A stretch of 33,444 bases of DNA from Cytophagaceae bacterium (GCA_014376985.1 JACMQM010000298.1:1-33444); one strand, 5' to 3'. Positions 7,984-18,002 are shown, counted from the first letter of the stretch. Numbers and translations are program-made. The notes: a model not told the origin generated them from the sequence alone.

Positions 7984-9306
7984 TTATAAACTGCCTGTGG
8001 CTTTCTTATAATTCATAACCGCCACTAAATAATTATAAGCCGCATTCAAATAATTGGTCTGCGTTTGTTGCAACGTATAATAAGTAATGGTTAAATCATT
8101 GGGCTTAATGGAACCATTACGCAAACGATCTCCATCAATGCGATATAGTTCATTGGCCAACTCTAAGTTTTTCTTTTGCGACTCCAAATCTGTCTGAGCA
8201 TTTTTCACACTCGTCAATGCTGTATTCGTTTCCTGATTGTAGTCGCTTTTTAGTTTTTCATATTTTAAACGGGAAGATTCGCTTTTCAATCTGTACTCCG
8301 TTTTTGTGCGCTCTTTTAAAAACCCATCAAACAACGGAATACTTGCTTTCAATCCTAAGTAATTAAACGGATACCAATATTGAGATTGTGTGGGATTAAA
8401 TTCCGAGTTTAAATATTGCCATGAATAATTGGCATAAAAACTAATGGTTGGCAGGTAAGAGAAATTTTGCTTCTTCACACCCAATTCATAAATCTTATAT
8501 TGGATTTTCTCCATTTCCAACTCAGGACGCTGTACTTCAACAGCAGATAAATTGGTCGATTGATAGGTCGTGTATAAACTTGAAATGTTGTCAGATAAAG
8601 AATCGGACTGTATAGAATCTGATCCAATTTTATAATACAATCCACTCAATGCTAAATCAGCATTGTTTTTATTCTTCTCGTGCTCAGCCACCGCATTCTC
8701 ATAATCGATGCGGTAACGTTGGTAATCGTAGGACGTAATACTCCCCTGCGTCAACTGATCTTTAGAAGTAGTAAATACAGCATTGGCGCGTTTTAAGTTT
8801 TCACCAGATAATTTTGTTTTCTCATTCCATAACAATACGGAGTAATAGGCCTCTGTTACCTCTTGCTTTACAGCCAATTCTGTTTTCTTCTCTCCTATTC
8901 GATTGTATTCTGCTTGTACTTTGGCTATTTGTTTGTCGCCTTTGTTGGAGGGGTTAAACAAATTTTGATTGAGGTTCAATCCCCAAAGTGTATTATAAGT
9001 TGTCCCGAACTGCACCGCACGATCATTCCCCGGCGATCCGAATATAGCACCGGGCAATACGTTGGTTTGAAGTTGTGTATTGTATCGAACATCCAGATCG
9101 GATGTCAATTGAGGTAAATTCTTAGCATTGACTTTTTTAACTTCGTTCTCCGCTATTTGTACATTTAAGTGTTCGATCTTTACATCTCGTCTGTTTTGCA
9201 AAGCATATTGTAAAGCTTCAGGAAGAGAAAGAGGTTTGCCGTTTTGTGCATTCAAACAAACAGGAATACCAAGAAGCATGAAAGTGAATAAACTTAATCT
9301 TTTCAT
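7984..9306 (-). CDS. TolC family outer-membrane efflux protein
   Basis: Signal peptide; SLPEALQYALQNRRDVKIEHLNVQIAENEVKKVNAKNLPQL at the N-terminus and long coiled-coil repeats; next to ABC and MFP genes. Confidence 0.92.
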   Translation of the reverse strand: MKRLSLFTFMLLGIPVCLNAQNGKPLSLPEALQYALQNRRDVKIEHLNVQIAENEVKKVNAKNLPQLTSDLDVRYNTQLQTNVLPGAIFGSPGNDRAVQFGTTYNTLWGLNLNQNLFNPSNKGDKQIAKVQAEYNRIGEKKTELAVKQEVTEAYYSVLLWNEKTKLSGENLKRANAVFTTSKDQLTQGSITSYDYQRYRIDYENAVAEHEKNKNNADLALSGLYYKIGSDSIQSDSLSDNISSLYTTYQSTNLSAVEVQRPELEMEKIQYKIYELGVKKQNFSYLPTISFYANYSWQYLNSEFNPTQSQYWYPFNYLGLKASIPLFDGFLKERTKTEYRLKSESSRLKYEKLKSDYNQETNTALTSVKNAQTDLESQKKNLELANELYRIDGDRLRNGSIKPNDLTITYYTLQQTQTNYLNAAYNYLVAVMNYKKATGSL

Positions 9307-9323
9307 TTCTTTTTTATTAATGA

Positions 9324-10448
9324 TTAACCTCTGAACACTTGCGCCGGTTCAAGGCTTGTAATTCTTTTAATAGCGAATGAACTTCCCAATAAGGCAATCA
9401 ACATGGTGACAATAAAGAATGTCAGACGCAGCCATAAGGGATAATTAAAAAACGTACCCGCATTGGCAATACCATTTCTAAACCCTTCTACTAAAATAGT
9501 TCCGATCACAAAGCCAACGAAAGAAACAATCATAGCTTGACAAATGATCAGCTTTCTGATATAAGCATTGGTAGCCCCGATGGCTTTCAATGTTCCATAA
9601 TCCTTAATACGATCAATTGCTGCTGAATACAGAGTCAATCCTATGATTACAAAACCAACAATTAAAGCGAAAACGATTAGCGTACCGAAGGAAATGGCGA
9701 TACCTGAAGTCTTCAACACCGTGATGATAGAAGAACTGGCAAAGTCATCGCTGTTCCACGCTTTTACAGTATTGATGTTTTTATTGATCAAAGCGATCAC
9801 TTTAGCCTCGTCTTCTTTATTTTTCAATTTCACTAAAAAAGCACTGGCCTTATTCTTTGGAAAATTGCCGAGATAGCGTGCTCTTTCCAATGTGGTGAAA
9901 GTGTAGACTCCTCCGCCAAAGGCTCTCACTCCTCTGGTCTGCGCGGCATTGAAAACTTTCTTGCCATTGATTTCAAAATACTGATACAATTGCAGATCAC
10001 CTAATGTCGCCTTGTCAAAGTAATCTGTAATGATGGCCCCATCCTGCAGCATGTCTTCGTTTTTACCGATAGATAAATTCCAGGGTCCTCCCGCAAAGGT
10101 GGGGGATTCTACGCCAATCAACGTAACGCCGGAAGATTTGCCATTCTCAAAACGTGCCGCACCGGCTGTAACGATAATAGGATGAACACTCTCTATGCCT
10201 TCAATACTTTTCAATTCGTAACCCACACGCATGTCAAGCGTAGCAAGCGCTGTAACATTTGTTGTTCTATCGTCTACTACCCAAACGTATTCTGTATTGT
10301 TTCTAACTAAACTGCTCATCGCATTGATCAGGAATATAAAAATCCCGCATTGCTGGCCAATCAAGAAAACAGATATGACGGTGCCCGCAAGAGCTCCGAT
10401 AGATTTCGGTTTATCGTAAAGAATAAATCGTAAAGCTGTTCTGAACAT
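9324..10448 (-). CDS. FtsX-like ABC transporter permease (DevC/MacB-type)
   Basis: N-terminal TM, large periplasmic domain, C-terminal FtsX-like core (DRIKDYGTLKAIGATNAYIRKLIICQAMIVSFVGFVIG). Confidence 0.9.
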   Translation of the reverse strand: MFRTALRFILYDKPKSIGALAGTVISVFLIGQQCGIFIFLINAMSSLVRNNTEYVWVVDDRTTNVTALATLDMRVGYELKSIEGIESVHPIIVTAGAARFENGKSSGVTLIGVESPTFAGGPWNLSIGKNEDMLQDGAIITDYFDKATLGDLQLYQYFEINGKKVFNAAQTRGVRAFGGGVYTFTTLERARYLGNFPKNKASAFLVKLKNKEDEAKVIALINKNINTVKAWNSDDFASSSIITVLKTSGIAISFGTLIVFALIVGFVIIGLTLYSAAIDRIKDYGTLKAIGATNAYIRKLIICQAMIVSFVGFVIGTILVEGFRNGIANAGTFFNYPLWLRLTFFIVTMLIALLGSSFAIKRITSLEPAQVFRG

Positions 10449-10461
10449 AAAAATATGTTTA

Positions 10462-11406
10462 CTATTTTAATAAAATCACACACTCTACACGACTACCGAT
10501 CAATGCTTTTGCATTACTATCCAGCAACACGCGCACTTCACGCACTCTTCTGTCTTCCATGTTAGCAGCGCCGTCCGAGAATAACGATTTCTTTCTCAAA
10601 TAAGGAGAGGTCAGGTATATAGTGCCAGTGCCTAAGGTATCAGTCTTACCTTGTGGACGGATATAGGTTTTCATGCCTTCTTTTACTTTATCCGCAAATA
10701 ATTCATCCACTTCCGTGACCGCCATTAAAGGACCTTCCGGAGCGAAATCACAAACAGTCTGACTAGAAGAAATATTATTTCCGATATTTACATCCATAGA
10801 TAATATTTTACCGTTAGAAAGTGCTTTGATTTTTTTGCGATCAACCAGTTTCTGATAATAATTAATGTCTGCATTCAATTCATTTAAACGGCTTTGTTGT
10901 TGATTAATGTTAGCCTGAGCACTGGCTAAATCAGCTTGCAGCGATTCGTTGGCAAAACGACTATCATCTGATGCTTGTTTGGTAACACCACCCGATTGAA
11001 GCAAATTTGTATTGCGATCGAAATTAGCTTTCGCATTTTCTGATTTGATACGAATAGAATTGTACTGTGATTGTGCCGCACTGATGAGTGCTCTTTGTGT
11101 CGCCAATTTGGATTGCGCCTGGTTCAATTGCGCCTGCTCTACATCACTGATTAATTCAACAATGACATCACCTACTTTTACTTCTTCATTGATGTCGTGA
11201 TTGATTTTTTTGACAATACCGCCTGTTTCTGCATACAAGGAGACAATGTGCGCCTGAGGTTCGATCAACGCAACTCCAATAATCTGTGAAACTTGTAAAG
11301 GGCTTTTCACCAGCGAATCTATTGCACGTTGCTCTTCTTTACTCTTGCCTCCACAAGAAGCAAGCAATACGACGGAGCTTAGTACTAAAATTATTTTTTT
11401 AAGCAT
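10462..11406 (-). CDS. Periplasmic adaptor subunit (HlyD/DevB-like membrane fusion lipoprotein)
   Basis: Lipobox LLASCGG; biotinyl-lipoyl-like half motifs (AETGGIVKKINHDINEEVKVGDVIVEL, KALSNGKILSMDVNIGNNI) flanking a coiled coil. Confidence 0.9.
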   Translation of the reverse strand: MLKKIILVLSSVVLLASCGGKSKEEQRAIDSLVKSPLQVSQIIGVALIEPQAHIVSLYAETGGIVKKINHDINEEVKVGDVIVELISDVEQAQLNQAQSKLATQRALISAAQSQYNSIRIKSENAKANFDRNTNLLQSGGVTKQASDDSRFANESLQADLASAQANINQQQSRLNELNADINYYQKLVDRKKIKALSNGKILSMDVNIGNNISSSQTVCDFAPEGPLMAVTEVDELFADKVKEGMKTYIRPQGKTDTLGTGTIYLTSPYLRKKSLFSDGAANMEDRRVREVRVLLDSNAKALIGSRVECVILLK

Positions 11407-11426
11407 AAAAGAAAAGATTAAATCTA

Positions 11427-12110
11427 TTAATGAGTGAACTCTGTTGTTTCTGTTACGATACCATTATTAACTTCAATGATGCGGTGCGCATATTGCCTTA
11501 AGCGTGGATCATGTGTGACGACAGCTACTGCCTTTCCTTTATCAGCGAGAGAACGCAGTTCTTTCATCACAACTTCCAACGAATCTTTATCCAAAGAAGC
11601 TGTTGGCTCATCGCATAAAATGATTTTAGGATCTGTAACCAAAGCTCTTGCAATGGCAACGCGTTGTTGTTGTCCTCCAGACAATTGCCTAGGTAAATTC
11701 TTGCGACGATCGGTCATTCCTACCAATTCCATCGCTTGTTTTGTTTTCTCTAGTGCAATACTGCTTTTCATGCCCATCAACTGCAATGGCATCAACACAT
11801 TTTGTTCTGCATTGAGTGGTGCCAACAAATTGAAATTTTGAAAAACGAATCCTATAGTATTCAATCTCAACTTCGCGAGTTGTGCCTGGTTCATCTCATT
11901 GACATGTTGCCCGTCCACCCAGAGATCTCCTTCTGTAGGATAAATGACACAACCCAATAAAGAAAGAAGTGTTGTTTTACCAGATCCTGAAGGACCGATG
12001 ATTAAAATCAATTCACCTTCGTTGATCTTCAAATCGGTTTTTTGCAAAGCCATCAAGCGCTGGTCTCCAACTTTATATTCTTTGGAAACACCTTTTAATT
12101 CTGCGATCAT
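11427..12110 (-). CDS. ABC transporter ATP-binding protein (DevA/LolD/MacB-type)
   Basis: Walker A GPSGSGKTT, signature LSGGQQQRVAIARAL, Walker B IILCDEPTASLD. Confidence 0.97.
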   Translation of the reverse strand: MIAELKGVSKEYKVGDQRLMALQKTDLKINEGELILIIGPSGSGKTTLLSLLGCVIYPTEGDLWVDGQHVNEMNQAQLAKLRLNTIGFVFQNFNLLAPLNAEQNVLMPLQLMGMKSSIALEKTKQAMELVGMTDRRKNLPRQLSGGQQQRVAIARALVTDPKIILCDEPTASLDKDSLEVVMKELRSLADKGKAVAVVTHDPRLRQYAHRIIEVNNGIVTETTEFTH

Positions 12111-12305
12111 AATTTAAAAATTGTTGAAATTCCATTAAAGCCTGTTGACAGGTCTAAAACAAATCATGCTTAAAAATGTTTATCAAACTTTATAACTAAA
12201 TAAACATCATTGTTGATATATATTTTACAAACATACAACAAAATTGATATAATAAACAACATTTAAAATATAATTACCCTATATTTGAAACGAAAATAAT
12301 ATAAA

Positions 12306-12956
12306 ATGAACAAAACAGTCCATCTGGTTAATCTTTGGGGAGAATTTGAAGCAAAGCATCCTGATGCAGAAATTGAAGATTTTTGTAGGTATTATTTGAC
12401 CACAACAAGAGAAAAAGAAAATGCAGGCAAACTGTTTGGAGGCTTGATGCCACCCACAGATAAGATCATATTATCTAAACTCATTCAGCGACTATTCACC
12501 TTTCAACAAACTTATGCCAATGCCTCATTGAGTAATATACCGATCAAGCAATTGGAAGAATTTCTTATACTAAACGCGGTATCTAATCTTAAAGAAGGAA
12601 AAAAAACAGAAATCATTCATACGGTTTTAATGGAGTTATCTACAGGTCTCAATATTTTATCTAACCTATTGAAACAAGAGTTCATTACAGAAGAAGAAGA
12701 TAAAATTGACAAACGTTCCAAGCGTGTAAAAATAACACCGAAAGGTGAAAAGGTATTGCAGGATTGTTACCGTCAAATGCGTAAAGCCAATAGCTTCATG
12801 TTTCAGGACATGGCGGAAGAAGATATTCTATTGACGATTCAATTACTGAAAAATTCCGAGATCAGGCATTCTGCTTTATGGCTACAAAATAAAGGGAAGA
12901 CTTTTGATGAAATAGTTATTGCGGCCAATGCTACTTCTTCCGATCAAAAGGATTAA
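12306..12956 (+). CDS. MarR-like winged-helix transcriptional regulator
   Basis: Wing region LLKQEFITEEEDKIDKRSKRVKITPKGEKVLQDCY; divergent to the efflux operon. Confidence 0.78.
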   Translation: MNKTVHLVNLWGEFEAKHPDAEIEDFCRYYLTTTREKENAGKLFGGLMPPTDKIILSKLIQRLFTFQQTYANASLSNIPIKQLEEFLILNAVSNLKEGKKTEIIHTVLMELSTGLNILSNLLKQEFITEEEDKIDKRSKRVKITPKGEKVLQDCYRQMRKANSFMFQDMAEEDILLTIQLLKNSEIRHSALWLQNKGKTFDEIVIAANATSSDQKD

Positions 12957-13027
12957 TAAAAATTAAATCCACTTGTAGAATCTAAATTACTTCTCCAGCC
13001 TTTTGCTTTATCAAATGTCTGCCAATT

Positions 13028-13861
13028 CTATAATGGCACCTGAAACCCGAAGGTAAAAATCATCATCACAGTCGTGAATTTATGATTGGCCTTACCTGTA
13101 TCTTCCAATACCAAAGAATTGGTATAATTCGCGAAACCGACCTTACCCGTAAATTCTGTAAAGAAATATTTGAAGAATTCTAAACGAGGCCCTACTTCAG
13201 CACTCAAAATATAACCGGCTACGTGCCATTTGTTATTGACACGTGTACCAAACAGAGTAACGTCTGTTCTTGGATACACTAATCCGGGACCAGCCCTAAA
13301 CACGGCGCTGAATCTTAATTTTTTACTGGGTGCATTATAGATCTGTTTTCTTTTTACCAGGTTAACACTTAAAAAATTTGCACCGTCACTGTGTTCAAAA
13401 TGTAAAAACGTTTTGGGATCAACGATGGTGTCTTTATCAATTGGTGTTCCGAAGATCTGTCCTGTGACATGCAGGTTTTGATAATCGTTCATGATATATT
13501 TTGCATGATCGTAATTGATCTCTATACCTAAATCATGTTTGTCGTTGAATAAATAGCCCAAGCGTGCGCTGAACTGCGGAATGGTGATGTTTGCTACGTC
13601 CGGGATCTGATCGAAATCATCGCGGTCGTTGGCTTTTGCGTTGTGCAGAGTAAAATCGTAACTTCCGTATTGATTGTGTTGATTGATGTCTCCGTCATTC
13701 TTAATATGAATGTCACTCTTGCTGTACCACTCGCGGTTATAACCCCAGGAAGCGTATAGCGTTCCTTTATTACGTTTCTTAGGAGTAGGAGTGTCTGTCG
13801 TTTGTGCAAAAACAGTTACTGAAGAACACAGTAACAAGAAGAAGCAAGAAAATGATTTCAT
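13028..13861 (-). CDS. Predicted outer-membrane beta-barrel protein of unknown function
   Basis: Signal peptide (MKSFSCFFLLLCSSVTVFAQ), alternating hydrophobic/aromatic beta-strands, C-terminal TFGFQVPL. Confidence 0.65.
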   Translation of the reverse strand: MKSFSCFFLLLCSSVTVFAQTTDTPTPKKRNKGTLYASWGYNREWYSKSDIHIKNDGDINQHNQYGSYDFTLHNAKANDRDDFDQIPDVANITIPQFSARLGYLFNDKHDLGIEINYDHAKYIMNDYQNLHVTGQIFGTPIDKDTIVDPKTFLHFEHSDGANFLSVNLVKRKQIYNAPSKKLRFSAVFRAGPGLVYPRTDVTLFGTRVNNKWHVAGYILSAEVGPRLEFFKYFFTEFTGKVGFANYTNSLVLEDTGKANHKFTTVMMIFTFGFQVPL

Positions 13862-13936
13862 ATAATATATGGAGCTTGACTACAAAATTGCAGAAAAAAG
13901 CACACATTTCCTGTGAACTTTTTCTGAAATGCACTA

Positions 13937-15109
13937 TTAATAAAGAACAGTTTCCTGAATGCCTGGAACGGTCAAATGCACCTCGTTCTTGCCGGGCAGG
14001 CTTTCTACACGACCGATAACTTGTGCGTCGATACCAAATCCTTTACTGATTTCGATTAAGGATTGTGCCGTTGTTTCGTCCGTATAAATCTCCATCCGGT
14101 GACCCATGTTGAAGACCTTATACATTTCGGACCAGGAAGCTTTGCTCTGCTCTTTGATGGCCTGGAATAAAGGGGGAATAGGGAATAAGTTATCTTTTAT
14201 GATTTTTACATCCGAAGTGAAATGCAATACTTTACTTTGTGCTCCTCCGCTACAATGTACCATGCCTTTGATCTGATCACGGTGTGCTTTCAATATCGCT
14301 TTAATAACTGGTGCATAAGTTCTTGTAGGAGAAAGGACCAGCTTACCCATATTCAGCGGTACGCCTTCCAAAACGTCTTCCAATCCGTAAGTGCCGGAAT
14401 AGATCAGGTCAGCAGGAACTTTCGGATCAAAACTTTCCGGATACTTTGCAGCCAACGCTTTGCCAAACACGTCGTGACGTGCAGACGTGAGGCCGTTGCT
14501 GCCCATGCCCCCGTTGTATGAACTTTCATACGAAGCTTGACCATAGGATGCCAAACCTACTATGACCTGACCACCTTTGATGTTTGCGTTGTCGATAACA
14601 TCACTTCTCTTCATTCGGCAAGTCACCGTGCTGTCTACAATGATCGTACGGACTAAGTCTCCGACATCAGCTGTTTCTCCGCCAGTGCTGTATATGTTTA
14701 CGCCATGCTCTCTGAGCATTTGCAAAACTTCTTCTGTACCGTTGATGATTTCTGAAATGACTTCACCTGGTATTAAATTTTTATTTCTACCAATCGTAGA
14801 AGAAAGTAAAATGTGATCTGTGGCACCTACACACAACAAATCGTCTGTGTTCATGATGACCGCATCTTGTGCAATGCCTTTCCAAACACTGATGTCACCT
14901 GTTTCTTTCCAGTACAAATACGCCAACGAAGATTTGGTACCCGCACCATCGGCATGCATGATGTTGCAATAGGCTTCATCACCTCCCAAAATATCCGGGA
15001 TGATTTTGCAAAATGCCTTCGGAAAAATCCCCTTATCTATGTTTTTGATGGCAGCATGTACATCCTCTTTTGAAGCAGAAACACCTCGTTGGTTGTAGCG
15101 ATCACTCAT
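13937..15109 (-). CDS. purM: Phosphoribosylformylglycinamidine cyclo-ligase (AIR synthase)
   Basis: MSDRYNQRGVSASKEDVHAAI, HADGAGTKSSLAYLYW, STGGETADVGDLVRT, YNGGMGSNGLTSARHDVF. The track ORF extends to 15130; the conserved start is probably 15109. Confidence 0.92.
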   Translation of the reverse strand: MSDRYNQRGVSASKEDVHAAIKNIDKGIFPKAFCKIIPDILGGDEAYCNIMHADGAGTKSSLAYLYWKETGDISVWKGIAQDAVIMNTDDLLCVGATDHILLSSTIGRNKNLIPGEVISEIINGTEEVLQMLREHGVNIYSTGGETADVGDLVRTIIVDSTVTCRMKRSDVIDNANIKGGQVIVGLASYGQASYESSYNGGMGSNGLTSARHDVFGKALAAKYPESFDPKVPADLIYSGTYGLEDVLEGVPLNMGKLVLSPTRTYAPVIKAILKAHRDQIKGMVHCSGGAQSKVLHFTSDVKIIKDNLFPIPPLFQAIKEQSKASWSEMYKVFNMGHRMEIYTDETTAQSLIEISKGFGIDAQVIGRVESLPGKNEVHLTVPGIQETVLY

Positions 15110-15141
15110 AATCTGAATTTTATCCTGCAAAAATAATAAAA

Positions 15142-15173
15142 ATCCCGGTCTCGACAGCTATCGGGACCGGGAT
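15142..15173 (-). terminator. Intrinsic terminator downstream of the OmpA-like gene
   Basis: ATCCCGGTC (15142-15150) / GACCGGGAT (15165-15173); read on the minus strand it is followed by TTTTTATTATTTTT. Confidence 0.75.
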
Positions 15174-15202
15174 CAAGGTCATTTCAACTAAAATATTATT
15201 TC

Positions 15203-17215
15203 TTATTTGGTTTCTTTTTGTTTCTCTAGAAGCTCCTTCTCCTTTTGCTCACCTTCATTGATCAAACGGATAGTTTCTTTGTCGATACCTGTTACACGAA
15301 TAGTTGTACGACGGTTTTTCTGATGATCGTCTTCTGTTTTCGCATCCACAATCAACAATTTATCTTCTCCATAACCTTTAGCGATGATGCGACTTTTATC
15401 AATGCCTTTAGAAACGATGAAGCTAACGGCAGCCTGAGCACGTTTTTGAGCCAGGTTTCTATTATACTTTGCAGAACCCCTTGCATCCGTATGAGAACCT
15501 AACTCGATGGCTACGTCTGGATTGAGTTTCATGAATTCGACCACCTTAAACAACTCGATGGCGGCATCCGGACGGATATCCCATTTGTCGTAATCGTAGT
15601 AGATATTGTCGATCGCGAATTCCACATCTTTTTCTTTCACAGGAAGTACGATTTTTACTTTGTGAATCACTTCGTTGTCACCTGGTTTCAAGTCTTTGTA
15701 ATCCACTTTCGGAATGAATACTTCTATCTCTTCCGTTAAGTGACCTGGTTGTTTGGATGCGATAATAGTGTATTTAGTGTCCGGTTGAAGATCTGCTTTA
15801 AACTGTCCGTTTTCATCCGCTGTAATCACCTGAACGGTATCTCCTTTTTCATCTTTGATAATGATATGGCTACCTGGAAGTAAGAATTGCACTTTGTCCT
15901 TGCCTTCTCCAAACACGGTACCGTCTAATGTATAATGAGCGATTCTTATTTTTGATTCGTCAACGAATTCGTAGATATCGTCATCTCCTTTGCCATTCGG
16001 TCTGTTAGAAGCGAAATAACCATTAGTTGAATCTGTATAGAATAAAGTTAATTCATCGTAACTGGTATTGATACCAGAACCCATGTTTTCGATTTTTACA
16101 GAGTTGCCTTCTTTCTTTACTTCGAAGAAATCCAGTGCGCCGATAGAAGGGTGACCATCAGAAGAGAAGTAGAATTTACCTTCGTGGCTTTCGTAAGGGA
16201 ACATGTCATTGCCTCTGGTGTTGATAGGCGTACCCAAGTTTTCAGGAGCATCCCATTCGCCATCTGCATTCTTAGTAGCTTTATAAAGATCTATACCACC
16301 ATTACCACCTTCACGGTTAGATGCGAAGTATAAAGTTTTTTCATCTTTAGACAACACCGGACTTGCATCCCATGCTTCAGGACTATTGATTTTCAGCAAT
16401 ACTGCTTCTCCCCAAGTACCGTCTGCCTGACGTTTAGACAAGTAGATGTCTACGTCTTGCGCACCTTTTTTAGAGCCGTCATTTCCTCTGGCGAAAATCA
16501 AATTGTTGCCATCTTTAGTAAAAATAGCATTTGATTCGTGGGCATCCGGCGTGTTGATGGTTTCTCCTAACTTCTTAGCCTGTCCGGAGAAATGAGTGGA
16601 GCCATCAAAAATGTACTGGTAGATTTCTGTGAACCCTGTTCCAGTTGCAGCATGCATTTTATCTACGCCTCTTGATGTAGTAAAATAAAGATTTTTGTCG
16701 AATACAAACGGAGAATATTCCGCAGCATCTGTATTCAAATCTTCGATGTTGGTGATTTTGAAAAGCGATTTTTTGTTGACGATTTCACTTAGAATCTTAA
16801 TATTCTGAAGTTCATTCTTCGCTCTATTGATGAAATCGAAGTTCGTACCTACTTTAATGTAGTTACTGAACTGATTGGCTGCAGCCTCATAATTTCCATT
16901 GGATTTCAGGGCGTAAGCATAATAGAAATAAGCTTCTTCGTCTGTTACTTTCGCGTCGATGGCTTTTTTGTAAAACTGCTCAGACTCATGGTAACGGTTA
17001 GATCTGCGGTAAGATTCCGCCAATAAATAGTTTGCTTCACCTGCAGGAGCACCGTAAGAAACGGCTTGCTGTAGGTTCTCAATCGCGAACTGATATTCTG
17101 CCTGATTATATTGTACTTTGGCTTTGTTGAGGTATTTAGTCGCTTTAGGTGTACAGGCTACGATTGCATACAGCAAAATTGCCACTAAAAGACTTAGACG
17201 AAATTTCATCAGCAT
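15203..17215 (-). CDS. TPR / PD40 beta-propeller / carboxypeptidase-regulatory-like / OmpA-C lipoprotein (PorE-like architecture)
   Basis: Lipobox region IVACT; TPR segment; PD40 repeats (ASPVLSKDEKTLYFASNREGGNGGIDLYKA); C-terminal OmpA motif (IELGSHTDARGSAKYNRNLAQKRAQAAVSFIVSKGIDKSRIIAKGYGE). Confidence 0.88.
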   Translation of the reverse strand: MLMKFRLSLLVAILLYAIVACTPKATKYLNKAKVQYNQAEYQFAIENLQQAVSYGAPAGEANYLLAESYRRSNRYHESEQFYKKAIDAKVTDEEAYFYYAYALKSNGNYEAAANQFSNYIKVGTNFDFINRAKNELQNIKILSEIVNKKSLFKITNIEDLNTDAAEYSPFVFDKNLYFTTSRGVDKMHAATGTGFTEIYQYIFDGSTHFSGQAKKLGETINTPDAHESNAIFTKDGNNLIFARGNDGSKKGAQDVDIYLSKRQADGTWGEAVLLKINSPEAWDASPVLSKDEKTLYFASNREGGNGGIDLYKATKNADGEWDAPENLGTPINTRGNDMFPYESHEGKFYFSSDGHPSIGALDFFEVKKEGNSVKIENMGSGINTSYDELTLFYTDSTNGYFASNRPNGKGDDDIYEFVDESKIRIAHYTLDGTVFGEGKDKVQFLLPGSHIIIKDEKGDTVQVITADENGQFKADLQPDTKYTIIASKQPGHLTEEIEVFIPKVDYKDLKPGDNEVIHKVKIVLPVKEKDVEFAIDNIYYDYDKWDIRPDAAIELFKVVEFMKLNPDVAIELGSHTDARGSAKYNRNLAQKRAQAAVSFIVSKGIDKSRIIAKGYGEDKLLIVDAKTEDDHQKNRRTTIRVTGIDKETIRLINEGEQKEKELLEKQKETK

Positions 17216-17317
17216 TTGTTTAAATACGGTTAACTAGCTAAAAATAAACTACTGCAAGTTAGAAAAAGTGAGCAATTTTTAAAGTAATTAATTGGACTTT
17301 TTTCAAGTTTTTTATCC

Positions 17318-17821
17318 TTATACCGCAGTACTCGGTAAGAATCTTGCCAACCAGGAGTCTTTTACTTCTTTCCACAATTCACTTTTCAACTCTCCGACTG
17401 TTGCTACCTGGGTATTGACAATCAGTCCTTCAGCGTTGATTTCTCCTGCGGCAAGTTTATCCTTAAACAGTGGCAAAGGTAACACTTCTGCAGCAGCGGA
17501 AGCTTCTTTTTTATATAAGATTTGGAGTCTGTCAAACATTGAAACAGTCAATTCCTGCTCTAAATCTTTCAATATACGCACCGATTTATCAATAGAACAG
17601 CCACTGGCTGCCTCAAATCCATTTTCTACAGCTATGACAACCACAGACTGATCCAGGATTTGAACAGAGGCTTTCAGTGGAGTACCATGGCTGGACCATT
17701 CTGTAAGAAAAGGAGTCAAACGCTCCATCAACAGATTAGATTCTGCCGGAGTCAGGATACGGTTGGCCGTATATACCCAAGCTCTGGCGCTGGATGGCAT
17801 TTGGTCAAAGGAGATGTTCAT
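17318..17821 (-). CDS. Conserved Bacteroidetes protein of unknown function
   Basis: 167-aa ORF with coherent composition (MNISFDQMPSSARAWVYTANRILT...AASGCSIDKSVRILKDLEQE). No Walker A or other catalytic motif found. Confidence 0.7.
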   Translation of the reverse strand: MNISFDQMPSSARAWVYTANRILTPAESNLLMERLTPFLTEWSSHGTPLKASVQILDQSVVVIAVENGFEAASGCSIDKSVRILKDLEQELTVSMFDRLQILYKKEASAAAEVLPLPLFKDKLAAGEINAEGLIVNTQVATVGELKSELWKEVKDSWLARFLPSTAV

Positions 17822-17889
17822 AGATTATGAATTAGATTTAATCAGTGGTATTTGAAGATTAGACTGTTTGCTTTTAAGTGTATGAATTT

Positions 17890-18002
17890 GGGCGTGTCCC
17901 TTCGGGTCGGGCTATCCACTCCAAGTCCTCGCTCGGATCAAACTTCCTCTCGCTAACCTTTTTATTGGCTCGCTGTGGGCTTTCCGTTTCTATCCCTCAC
18001 GC
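17890..18002 (-). repeat. Divergent member of the structured repeat family (GCGTGAGGGAT...GGGACACGCCC)
   Basis: Shares GGGCGTnnCCCTTCGGGnCGGGCT at one end and ATCCCTnACGC at the other with the copies at 1481, 20565, 20756 and 22756; different interior. Confidence 0.8.
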
